Made by a program: the position numbers and the translations under genes. This document shows positions 1-5,129 of a stretch of DNA of 5,129 nt, in pieces. Numbering within the stretch: position 1 is the stretch's first letter; every line of letters begins with the position of its first letter. Under the pieces are notes generated by a model. The model was not told the origin of the DNA, ran no database searches, and saw only the letters and a program-made list of their open reading frames with translations. Source of the stretch: JAIXWP01 sp943372555 (GTDB taxonomy: Bacteria; Bacteroidota; Bacteroidia; Flavobacteriales_D; Sanyastnellaceae); NCBI GenBank assembly GCA_943372555.1, contig CALRZB010000189.1, forward strand, positions 1-5,129. Reading direction: 5' to 3'.

Positions 1-15
1 ATCCACGAATGTGAA

Positions 16-867
16 TTATCGTATCATCTTCAAGAAACTAATCTCGGTCTCTGTCAAATTGCGGTAGTGACCACGAGGCAAATCTTTTTTGGTTAGACTC
101 GCATACATAACTCGGTCTAATTTTTTGATTTTATGCCCAAGGTGTTCAAAAAGGCTTCTAACCACACGGCTTTTGGCAGACGTGATTCGTACGCCTACTT
201 GGCGCTGATCTTTGCCATCACCAACAAAATCAACTTCATCTACTTTCACAAAACCATCGTCGAGTTTTATTCCATCACGCATTTTCGAAAGCTCAGCTCC
301 AGTAACTTTTTCAAGTAATTCAACATGGTAAAGTTTTGGAAAACCGTGTTTCGGGCGAGTCAGACGCTTAGCCATTTCACCATCATTGGTGAAAAGCAAT
401 AATCCAGAAGTATTTCTATCAAGCTGTCCAACAGGATATACACGCTCTTTGCAAGCGTTTTGAATCAAAAACATAACTGTTTTTCTTTCCTGCGGATCGT
501 CAGTAGTGGTCAAAAAGTCTTTTGGCTTATTGAGCAAAATATAACGCATTGGCTCAGGACGAAGGTTTCTGTCGTCGTACTTTACTACGTCAACTCGAGG
601 ATCTACCTTGACGCCAAGCTCTGTTACCACTTTTCCGTTCACTGACACAAGGCCGAGCTCAATAAGTTTATCAGCCTCTCGTCGAGATGCAATACCAGCA
701 TTGGAAAGAAAGCGATTTAATCGCATTAAGCCACTCGCCTCTGTTTTTGAAATGTAAGATTTCCTCGGAACAAAGGGCTTATTGAGTTTTGAATCCTCTT
801 TTACGAGAGGTGCTTTACGTGATTTTTGGTTCTTTGACCGCGGATTTGGTTTGCTCGATGAAGCCAT
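16..867 (-). CDS. rluB: RsuA/RluB-family rRNA pseudouridine synthase
   Basis: This 283-residue protein is predicted to isomerise a specific uridine in ribosomal RNA to pseudouridine. An S4 RNA-binding domain (about residues 48-93, beginning MRLNRFLSNAGIASRREAD) is followed by the catalytic domain. The catalytic motif is GQLDRNTSGLLL with Asp150 as nucleophile; the conserved Tyr region is KLYHVEL (178-184) and the C-terminal motif is RVVRSLFEHLGHKIKKLDRV (234-253). The first 45 or so residues are rich in Lys, Arg, Ser and Pro, look disordered, and probably bind RNA non-specifically. Such basic extensions are, from memory, common in Bacteroidota homologues. The ATG at 865-867 is preceded by an AT-rich leader with no Shine-Dalgarno sequence, but a clear promoter lies just upstream. 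The family is certain. The assignment to RluB (23S position U2605 in E. coli) rather than RsuA, RluE or RluF is an inference from the S4-plus-catalytic layout and the motifs. The gene lies 38 bp downstream of yraN. Confidence 0.93.
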   Translation of the reverse strand: MASSSKPNPRSKNQKSRKAPLVKEDSKLNKPFVPRKSYISKTEASGLMRLNRFLSNAGIASRREADKLIELGLVSVNGKVVTELGVKVDPRVDVVKYDDRNLRPEPMRYILLNKPKDFLTTTDDPQERKTVMFLIQNACKERVYPVGQLDRNTSGLLLFTNDGEMAKRLTRPKHGFPKLYHVELLEKVTGAELSKMRDGIKLDDGFVKVDEVDFVGDGKDQRQVGVRITSAKSRVVRSLFEHLGHKIKKLDRVMYASLTKKDLPRGHYRNLTETEISFLKMIR

Positions 868-881
868 AGTTGAATATTAAT

Positions 882-923
882 GCTGATGCAAAGGTACAGC
901 CTTTTTTAAGCCATTGGCCAAAA
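882..923 (-). promoter_or_regulatory. Bacteroidota-type promoter of the pseudouridine synthase gene
   Basis: Read on the minus strand, a perfect -7 box TACCTTTG (consensus TAnnTTTG) occupies 889-896. A -33 element TTTTG lies at 919-923, giving a spacer of 22 bp, within the range known for the Bacteroidota primary sigma factor. Transcription would start near 882-884 and leave a 5' leader of about 15 nt before the ATG at 867. The -33 element sits inside the last codons of yraN, so the synthase gene can be expressed independently of yraN. Confidence 0.72.
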
Positions 924-1277
924 CGCCTGTTCGATGTGCTCAATCTCTATTTTCTGACCATCTTGAACAATCGAAACGATGTCAAATCGAGGCTCCAAAT
1001 CCGAATGTGATTTTTTTAAGTAGATGTTGGCAGCAAGAATAATATTACGCTGTTTCTTTCTATTCACCGCCTCCCAAGGCTCACGAAACGCCTTACTGTA
1101 TCTTTTTTTTACTTCAACAAATACAATATACTTTCCAATCGTGCCAATAAGATCAACCTCTAATTTTCCCATTGACCAATTCTTTTCGATGATTTTGAAT
1201 CCTTTCGATTGAAGAAATACATCGGCTTCATTTTCACCAATGATACCTTTTGCTCTATTCAATGATTTGTCTTCCAT
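906..1277 (-). CDS. yraN: YraN/UPF0102 family nuclease-fold protein
   Basis: This 123-residue protein matches the small UPF0102 (YraN) family, which has a restriction-endonuclease-like fold and is commonly found in bacterial housekeeping loci. Its biochemical role is not settled. Visible motifs are the N-terminal GIIGENEADVFLQSKGF (11-27) and the core LEVDLIG, which corresponds to the family GEIDLI and contains Glu40 and Asp42. FVEVKKR follows, with Glu55 and Lys57. Together these give the E-x-D...E-x-K arrangement of PD-(D/E)xK nucleases. The conserved RFDIVSI (97-103) is also present. The length is normal for the family, so the gene looks complete. The ATG at 1275-1277 is chosen because the N-terminal motif begins right after it. 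No convincing -7 box was found upstream on the minus strand. Divergent start codons of yraN and the barrel gene are only 32 bp apart. Confidence 0.9.
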   Translation of the reverse strand: MEDKSLNRAKGIIGENEADVFLQSKGFKIIEKNWSMGKLEVDLIGTIGKYIVFVEVKKRYSKAFREPWEAVNRKKQRNIILAANIYLKKSHSDLEPRFDIVSIVQDGQKIEIEHIEQAFWPMA

Positions 1278-1292
1278 TGCGCATTACTTTTG
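1266..1292 (+). promoter_or_regulatory. Promoter of the outer-membrane barrel gene
   Basis: A perfect -7 box TACTTTTG (TAnnTTTG) lies at 1285-1292 on the plus strand, 17 bp before the ATG at 1310. Transcription should start near 1298, giving a leader of about a dozen nucleotides. The nearest -33-like sequence is TTTG at 1266-1269, inside the start of the yraN reading frame. Its spacer of 15 bp is shorter than usual, so the -33 assignment is weak while the -7 box is strong. Confidence 0.55.
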
Positions 1293-1309
1293 CGGCAAAT
1301 AACTTCACA

Positions 1310-2200
1310 ATGCGAATAGCATATTTTTTATTCTTATTCATTCCTAACATTCTGTTTGGACAAGAGATTCAACCACTAAACAATACCGCTTCAGATTCTC
1401 GAAAAGGCCAGCTCTATGTGTATTGGGGATATAACCGTGCATATTATGCAGAAAGTGACATTCATTTCAAAGGCTCAGGCTTTGATTTTACATTGAAAGA
1501 CGTGGATGCTGAAGACATGCCAGAGACTTTTTTATGGAAAACATATTTCAGTCCTGCAAAACTGTCGATTCCACAATATAACTTGCGCATCGGGTATTAT
1601 ATTGGAAAGAACACTGCTGTTTCTTTTGGAGCGGATCATATGAAATATCACATCATTCAAACACAATTGATGCGAATAGACGGGTATATCGATGATAGCT
1701 ACAGCGAGTTAAGCGAATATACCGGAGAATTTGATGACGAATACATCTTGTACACGCCAAAGTTTATGGATTTTCATCATAGCAATGGTTTCAATTTTTT
1801 AAGAGCTTCAATAGAGCAGCGCGCACCGATTTGGACAAGTAAAAACGGGCAGCATCATTTTGTTATGAATGGAGCCGCAAGTGCAGGTGTTATTATGCCG
1901 TGGACAGATTGGACATTCTTTGGACAGCGCTGGCTGAATAACCTTTATCCTGCGGGATACGGCTTTTCATTAAGCGGTGGAGCTCGTTTTGAATTTAAGA
2001 AATGGTTCTTCGTTCAAGTGAATGCGCAGGTTGGATGGACAGATCTTCCTGGTATTATTCTTCAAAGAAATCCGAATACAGGAACACTAACCTCCGACAA
2101 GAACAGTAGAGCGGATCAAAAGATCCAGTTTGTAGAGAGAAGCTGGGGACTCGGCGGTTATATACCTTTCAAAACAAAGAAGAAAGTAGAAGAAAAATAA
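1310..2200 (+). CDS. Predicted outer-membrane beta-barrel protein, function unknown
   Basis: This 296-residue protein begins with a classical signal peptide: Arg at residue 2, hydrophobic core IAYFLFLFIPNILF, likely cleavage after Gly17 before QEIQ. The mature part alternates aromatic and polar residues in strand-like segments, for example GQLYVYWGYNRAYY (33-46), NLRIGYYIG (91-99), NTAVSFGADHMKYH (101-114), GFSLSGGARFEF (218-229) and WFFVQVNAQVGW (232-243). This is the pattern of a small outer-membrane barrel. The segment WGYNRAYYAESDIHFKGSGF (39-58) resembles, from memory, a conserved motif of uncharacterised Bacteroidota barrel proteins; I cannot name an activity. The last strand (WGLGGYIPF) is followed by a charged tail, KTKKKVEEK, instead of ending in a terminal aromatic. 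The frame stays open upstream to an ATG at 1250. I prefer 1310 because it starts the signal peptide and follows the promoter. Tandem TAATAA stops precede a terminator. Confidence 0.85.
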   Translation: MRIAYFLFLFIPNILFGQEIQPLNNTASDSRKGQLYVYWGYNRAYYAESDIHFKGSGFDFTLKDVDAEDMPETFLWKTYFSPAKLSIPQYNLRIGYYIGKNTAVSFGADHMKYHIIQTQLMRIDGYIDDSYSELSEYTGEFDDEYILYTPKFMDFHHSNGFNFLRASIEQRAPIWTSKNGQHHFVMNGAASAGVIMPWTDWTFFGQRWLNNLYPAGYGFSLSGGARFEFKKWFFVQVNAQVGWTDLPGIILQRNPNTGTLTSDKNSRADQKIQFVERSWGLGGYIPFKTKKKVEEK

Positions 2201-2201
2201 T

Positions 2202-2230
2202 AAAAAAAGGCTTCAATAATGAAGCCTTTT
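2202..2230. terminator. Bidirectional intrinsic terminator shared by barrel gene and tRNA-Cys
   Basis: A 10-bp perfect stem (2205-2214 with 2221-2230; core GGCTTC/GAAGCC flanked by A4/T4) encloses the 6-nt loop AATAAT. On the plus strand it starts right after the barrel gene stop and ends in four T. On the minus strand it follows the 3' end of tRNA-Cys by 5 nt and ends in seven T, so it looks stronger in the tRNA direction. Confidence 0.85.
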
Positions 2231-2235
2231 AGTTG

Positions 2236-2306
2236 AGGTCCCGTCCGGATTCGAACCGGAGTAGCAGCTTTTGCAGAGCTGAGCCTAGCCGCTCGGCCAC
2301 AGGACC
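2236..2306 (-). tRNA. tRNA-Cys (anticodon GCA)
   Basis: The minus strand folds as a full 71-nt cloverleaf. The acceptor stem is GGTCCTG/CGGGACC (one T-G pair) and the D stem is GCC/GGC. The anticodon stem CAGCT/AGCTG carries the loop CTGCAAA, which gives anticodon GCA for cysteine codons UGC and UGU. The variable loop is four nucleotides, CTAC, and the T arm is TCCGG-TTCGAAT-CCGGA. The discriminator base is U73, the known identity element for cysteinyl-tRNA synthetase. The 3' CCA is not encoded (the DNA continues CAA), so it must be added by tRNA nucleotidyltransferase. The gene stands alone, with its own -7 box upstream and the shared terminator immediately downstream. Confidence 0.97.
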
Positions 2307-2324
2307 ATTCTCAAATCGAGTTTG

Positions 2325-2332
2325 CAAATATA
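2325..2332 (-). promoter_or_regulatory. -7 box of the tRNA-Cys promoter
   Basis: TATATTTG on the minus strand matches TAnnTTTG exactly and ends 18 bp before the mature tRNA 5' end. A start near 2318 would give a short precursor leader of about a dozen nucleotides for RNase P to remove. No TTG is found at the usual -33 spacing; the nearest TTTTG (2364-2368) is 31 bp away, so only the -7 element is claimed. It overlaps the small palindrome TTTGCAAA at 2321-2328. Confidence 0.55.
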
Positions 2333-2429
2333 GCATCTTTTCTCATTTTAGATACTTCGTCATCAAAATTCCGATATTCAACGTCATATTTTTCTCATAC
2401 GCACTCTAATCACAACACTCTTTTAATAA

Positions 2430-2475
2430 TTTGTAATTTGACTCGTTCAGCGCTATAATGAAAGGGCTACTTTCG
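2430..2475 (+). promoter_or_regulatory. Candidate promoter region of the coiled-coil gene
   Basis: Two overlapping possibilities are visible. One is TTGTAA (2431-2436), 17 bp, then TATAAT (2454-2459); the same TTTG (2430-2433) would also serve as a -33 element with a 20-bp spacer. The other is TACTTTCG (2468-2475), a one-mismatch version of TAnnTTTG with only TTC at -33 spacing. Either would transcribe the gene at 2506 with a leader of a few dozen nucleotides. The leader just before the ATG is A-rich (AATAATAAAAAACAACCACC) and has no usable Shine-Dalgarno, as is typical of Bacteroidota. Confidence 0.35.
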
Positions 2476-2505
2476 TATTGCAAGGAATAATAAAAAACAA
2501 CCACC

Positions 2506-3378
2506 ATGAGTAATAAGGTTTACATTGGAATCATCGCTGTATTGACAGTGCTATGCGTTTATCTGGGCTTTCAGATCAAAGGCGCAAATGAAAAAATCGT
2601 CTATATCGACAGAGAAAAGAACACGATAATGGATGAGCGTGATGTTCTAGCTGTTGAATTAGAACAAATCAAAATGGGTTACGATACCCTTCAAACGGAC
2701 AACGCAGAGATGGCAGCAAAGATTGCTGAACAACAATCGCAATTAGAAAGCCTAATCAAAAAGGCAAAAAGCAAGGATTACGATATCTCAAAGCTAAGAG
2801 CAGAAACAGAAACTCTTCGCACGATCATGAAGGGTTATATTCATCAAATTGACTCATTGCAACAAGCAAATGAAAGACTTTATGCTGAGAAGGAAGCTGA
2901 AGCAATGCGCGCAAACAATGCAGAAAACAGAGGTAAAGAATTAGAAACTGACCTTAATTCAAAAAATGAAATTTTGAGCAAAGGAGCTGTATTGACAACA
3001 GGTGAGTTTGCAAATACTGGAATCAACTTGAAAAGCAGCGGCAAACAAGTGGATACGGATAGAGCAAATAAATCTGAAATGATTAAAACATGTTTTACCG
3101 TTAGAAAAAACAACATCGCAAAATCAGGTTCCAAAAATATCGTACTTAGAATAGTCGGCCCAGACGGTAAGGTTCTTCCAGGCAAAGACGCGGCTACAGT
3201 TACGGTAAACGGTCAGTCCGAATCAACGAGTGTTGTTCGTCCAATTGACTACCAAAACGAAGACACGGATGTATGTGTTTATTACACGGCACAGGGCGAA
3301 TTGAAGAAAGGCAACTACAAAATTTATGTATACGAGAGCAATTATCTTATCGGCCAATCCGATTTGAGTTTGAAGTGA
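2506..3378 (+). CDS. Membrane-anchored coiled-coil protein with C-terminal beta-rich domain
   Basis: This 290-residue protein of unknown function has three parts. A single N-terminal membrane helix spans about residues 5-24 (VYIGIIAVLTVLCVYLGFQI) with few charges before it. A long Glu/Lys/Gln-rich helical stretch follows (about 29-158), with heptad-like spacing of Leu, Ile and Met; it is predicted to form a coiled coil. The C-terminal domain (about 160-290) has short alternating strands, including KTCFTVRKN, KNIVLRIVGPDGKVLPG, TDVCVYYTA and GNYKIYVYE. Cys196 and Cys257 lie in two of these strands and could form a disulphide if the domain is periplasmic. The helix lacks a clear signal-peptidase site, so an inner-membrane anchor with the rest in the periplasm is most likely. 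Similar proteins are, from memory, widespread in Flavobacteriia and are sometimes mislabelled as SMC-like because of the coiled coil; nothing here supports an SMC ATPase. It has its own promoter and terminator and ends in tandem TGA-TAG stops. Confidence 0.88.
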   Translation: MSNKVYIGIIAVLTVLCVYLGFQIKGANEKIVYIDREKNTIMDERDVLAVELEQIKMGYDTLQTDNAEMAAKIAEQQSQLESLIKKAKSKDYDISKLRAETETLRTIMKGYIHQIDSLQQANERLYAEKEAEAMRANNAENRGKELETDLNSKNEILSKGAVLTTGEFANTGINLKSSGKQVDTDRANKSEMIKTCFTVRKNNIAKSGSKNIVLRIVGPDGKVLPGKDAATVTVNGQSESTSVVRPIDYQNEDTDVCVYYTAQGELKKGNYKIYVYESNYLIGQSDLSLK

Positions 3379-3396
3379 TAGAACAAAGTTTTAAAG

Positions 3397-3430
3397 AAAA
3401 AGCCCCCCAAGAAATTGAGGGGCTTTTTTT
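3397..3430 (+). terminator. Strong intrinsic terminator of the coiled-coil gene
   Basis: The arms 3397-3410 and 3415-3428 pair as AAAAAGCCCC/GGGGCTTTTT and CAA/TTG, with one C-A mismatch (3407/3418) and a GAAA tetraloop at 3411-3414. The run of seven T (3424-3430) follows the GC-rich part. It begins 18 bp after the TGA stop of the coiled-coil gene and separates that gene from the capA-like gene. Confidence 0.88.
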
Positions 3431-3474
3431 GTCATACATTCGTATCGCTATTACCTATAATACAATTCTTTGAG

Positions 3475-4641
3475 GTGCTAAAACACGTCTCATCACTTAC
3501 TATTATTCACGCATTATTTGTCACCTTTTGGAGAGGAGCATTTATTTGTATCGCCCTGTCTGCGAGCCTATGCGTATGGGGGAATTATCAAAAAATAAAT
3601 AGCAAAAAAGGTCAGATCGATTGGGCTGTTAATCCCGCAGCCAAAGTGAAAAAAAACAAAACGATTACCATCATTGGAGTTGGTGACATTATGCTCGGGA
3701 CAAATTTTCCAAATGAAAGTTATCTGCCACCGAATAACGGAAAATCTCTTTTAAGCCCAGCAATTGATCCAATAAGAAGAGCAGACATTGCCTTTGGAAA
3801 TTGTGAAGGTACTTTTTTGGATGAAGGCGGAACCGAGAAGAAATGCAACGAACCCTCACTGTGTTATGCATTTCGTCAACCAACACGATATGCTTCATTG
3901 CTGAAAGAAGCGGGTTTCGACTTCATGAGTTTGGCCAATAACCACAGCGGTGATTTTGGCCAAATTGGGCGAGAGTCAAGCATGCAAACGCTTCAAAAGG
4001 TTGGATTAAGTCACGCAGGCCTGAAAGACTGTCCTACAGCCATTATCGAGAGAGACGGAGTGAAATACGGGCTAATTGCATTTTCACCCAACAACGGCAC
4101 ATTGAACATACACAACCTTGATTCTGCCCAAATATTGGTGAAGGAGCTTCAGACACGAGTGGATATTGTAATTGTATCATTTCATGGCGGAGCAGAAGGA
4201 GAAAATCATAGAAGGGTCCCTAGAAAAGAAGAGTTTTATTATGATGAAAATAGAGGCGATGTTTACGCATTCTCGCATGCAGTTATTGACGCAGGAGCCG
4301 ATGTGGTTTTTGGCCACGGACCGCACGTAGCGCGTGGACTGGAAATGTATAAGGGAAGAGTAATTGCTTATAGTCTTGGCAATTTCTGCACTTACAGCAG
4401 ATTCAGCCTAAAAGGACACGCAGGCACGGCGCCTATGTTAGAATTAGAAATTACAAAAGAGGGTGAATTTAAAAGCGGCCGTATACTTTCCTTTGTTCAA
4501 ATCGGAGAGGGAGGTCCAATTCCAGACAGTGATAAGAAGGCAGTACAAGAAATGAAGGAATTATCCGAGTTGGATTTTCCTGAATCCGAATTGATTATTA
4601 AATCAAACGGCAGAATTCTAAAGAAGCCGTCCTCTAACTGA
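3475..4641 (+). CDS. CapA/PgsA-family protein (metallophosphatase fold), membrane anchored
   Basis: With the GTG start at 3475 this is a 388-residue protein of the CapA (PGA_cap) family, named after the poly-gamma-glutamate capsule protein of Bacillus. Homologues occur widely outside capsule operons, and their substrate is usually unknown. One N-terminal membrane helix (about 13-36) would place the domain outside the cytoplasmic membrane. The family motifs appear in order: GDIML (70-74), GNCEG (108-112), ANNHSGD (154-160), FHGGAE (236-241), the DAGADVVFGHGPH segment (272-284) and YSLGNF (299-304). The Asp, Asn, Glu and His residues of these motifs are the expected metal or active-site positions, and all are present. 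There is no in-frame ATG before the GDIML motif. The frame is open back to a TTG at 3415, but that lies inside the terminator hairpin, so GTG 3475 is the best start. The only promoter hint in the 44-bp gap is TATAAT at 3456-3461. No capB/pgsB or capC/pgsC gene is nearby. Confidence 0.88.
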   Translation: MLKHVSSLTIIHALFVTFWRGAFICIALSASLCVWGNYQKINSKKGQIDWAVNPAAKVKKNKTITIIGVGDIMLGTNFPNESYLPPNNGKSLLSPAIDPIRRADIAFGNCEGTFLDEGGTEKKCNEPSLCYAFRQPTRYASLLKEAGFDFMSLANNHSGDFGQIGRESSMQTLQKVGLSHAGLKDCPTAIIERDGVKYGLIAFSPNNGTLNIHNLDSAQILVKELQTRVDIVIVSFHGGAEGENHRRVPRKEEFYYDENRGDVYAFSHAVIDAGADVVFGHGPHVARGLEMYKGRVIAYSLGNFCTYSRFSLKGHAGTAPMLELEITKEGEFKSGRILSFVQIGEGGPIPDSDKKAVQEMKELSELDFPESELIIKSNGRILKKPSSN

Positions 4642-5129
4642 TTATTCTGCGCACCTCTACAAAGCGCCTCGTGTAATATTCAGACTTGTTATAATGATCA
4701 ATAATTACCCCACGACTTGTAGCGTGGATCATGTGAATCTCTCCATTTTCATTAGAAACAACGATTGCAACGTGGCCTATACTTTTTCCTCGCGTGCTGC
4801 GACCTTTAAAGAAAATCAAGTCCCCCTTTTGAGCATCCTTCAGGTGCACCTTCTCTCCCAATTTTGCTTGTGCACCGCTGCTATGAGGCAATTCTATTCC
4901 AACTGATGAATAGCAATGTCTTGTAAGCCCAGAACAATCAAATCGATTTGTTGTGTTGCTTCCGTAACCATAAGGAGTTCCAAGCTGCTTCTTAGCCACG
5001 AGGAGTATAGACTCGACCCTGGTGTTCAAGACAGAAACTGTATCAGCAGCAGGCAGTGAATCTGTTACCAAGAGATCTGTTGCAAAAGTCGCAGAGTGAA
5101 ACAAAAATGTTAAAACGGAAACTAAAAGA
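4634..5129 (-). CDS. Secreted NlpC/P60 (C40) peptidase, 5' end beyond the window
   Basis: The encoded protein is a cysteine peptidase of the NlpC/P60 family, which cuts gamma-D-glutamyl bonds in peptidoglycan stem peptides or related polymers. The domain begins about LGTPYGYGS, with the catalytic Cys in RFDCSGLTRHCY (codon 4934-4936). Next come LPHSSGAQA, the conserved KGDLIFFKG, the catalytic His in IGHVAIVV, and a third active-site His in MIHATSRGV. All three catalytic positions are intact. The gene is incomplete: the frame stays open to the right edge and reads LLVSVLTFLFHSATFA there. This is the hydrophobic core and end of a signal peptide, so the true start is upstream of 5129 on the minus strand. 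The TTG at 5102-5104 lies within that signal peptide and is not the start. No extra SH3 or LysM domain is visible, so this is a small single-domain enzyme. Its stop overlaps the convergent capA-like gene by 8 bp. Confidence 0.92.
   Translation of the reverse strand, partial: LLVSVLTFLFHSATFATDLLVTDSLPAADTVSVLNTRVESILLVAKKQLGTPYGYGSNTTNRFDCSGLTRHCYSSVGIELPHSSGAQAKLGEKVHLKDAQKGDLIFFKGRSTRGKSIGHVAIVVSNENGEIHMIHATSRGVIIDHYNKSEYYTRRFVEVRRIIS

Noticed and set aside
1296..1303. Possible -7 box for yraN on the minus strand (GTTATTTG).
   Set aside because: The TA pair is at the wrong spacing from TTTG and no -33 element is evident, so the match is too poor to annotate.
1250..1309. ATG at 1250 as the start of the barrel protein.
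   Set aside because: It lies antisense within yraN and upstream of the -7 box, and it would place 20 extra residues before a clean signal peptide that begins at 1310.
2113..2126. Perfect inverted repeat GGATC-AAAA-GATCC within the barrel gene.
   Set aside because: It is short, lies inside coding sequence, has no T tract and no second copy. It is best explained by chance.
2880..3185. 101-codon minus-strand open frame opposite the coiled-coil gene.
   Set aside because: It is a shadow of the A-rich, Ser/Lys-rich coding strand, has no promoter or recognisable domain, and the plus-strand protein is clearly real.
3415..3474. Upstream extension of the capA-like frame to a TTG at 3415.
   Set aside because: The TTG lies within the terminator hairpin and the added residues would be encoded by its T tract. 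The GTG at 3475 gives a normal membrane anchor followed by the CapA domain.
5102..5104. TTG at 5102-5104 as the start of the NlpC/P60 protein.
   Set aside because: The frame remains open to the window edge and the upstream codons encode the hydrophobic core of a signal peptide, so the real start is outside the window.
1..5129. Search for mobile elements, CRISPR arrays, phage or defence genes.
   Set aside because: No transposase or integrase-like protein, terminal repeats, spaced direct repeats or compositional break was seen. All substantial open frames are accounted for by the annotated genes.

Overview
The window looks like chromosomal housekeeping DNA from a member of the Bacteroidota, most likely a flavobacterium-like lineage. 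Four things point that way. Near-perfect TAnnTTTG -7 boxes lie just upstream of three transcription units. Start codons have A-rich or otherwise Shine-Dalgarno-free leaders. The secreted barrel protein has a short signal peptide ending in Phe-Gly before Gln. Several of the proteins resemble families I associate with this phylum. By eye the DNA is moderately AT-rich and even in composition. I see no transposase, integrase, phage gene, CRISPR array or long repeat.

Left part (16-1277, minus strand): an RsuA/RluB-family 23S/16S rRNA pseudouridine synthase, preceded by a YraN/UPF0102 nuclease-fold protein. The synthase has its own promoter, whose -33 element lies in the tail of the yraN gene. A gene for a predicted outer-membrane beta-barrel protein of unknown function (1310-2200, plus) is divergent from yraN; only 32 bp separate the two start codons. 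A bidirectional hairpin terminator (2202-2230) follows it and also ends a minus-strand tRNA-Cys(GCA) gene (2236-2306).

Right part: after a 199-bp gap holding the tRNA promoter and the promoter of the next gene comes a monocistronic-looking gene (2506-3378). It encodes a membrane-anchored, extracytoplasmic coiled-coil protein with a C-terminal beta-rich domain, and it is closed by a strong terminator with a GAAA tetraloop. A CapA/PgsA-type metallophosphatase-fold protein with an N-terminal membrane anchor follows and appears to start at a GTG (3475). It converges with, and overlaps by 8 bp, a secreted NlpC/P60 (C40) cell-wall peptidase that runs off the right edge of the window.

The left genes concern RNA and DNA maintenance, and the right genes the cell envelope. 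Apart from the CapA/NlpC-P60 pair, which might both act on glutamyl polymers or peptidoglycan, the genes do not form an obvious common pathway. I found no clear evidence of a new defence, mobile or biosynthetic system. The least understood parts are the barrel protein and the coiled-coil protein.
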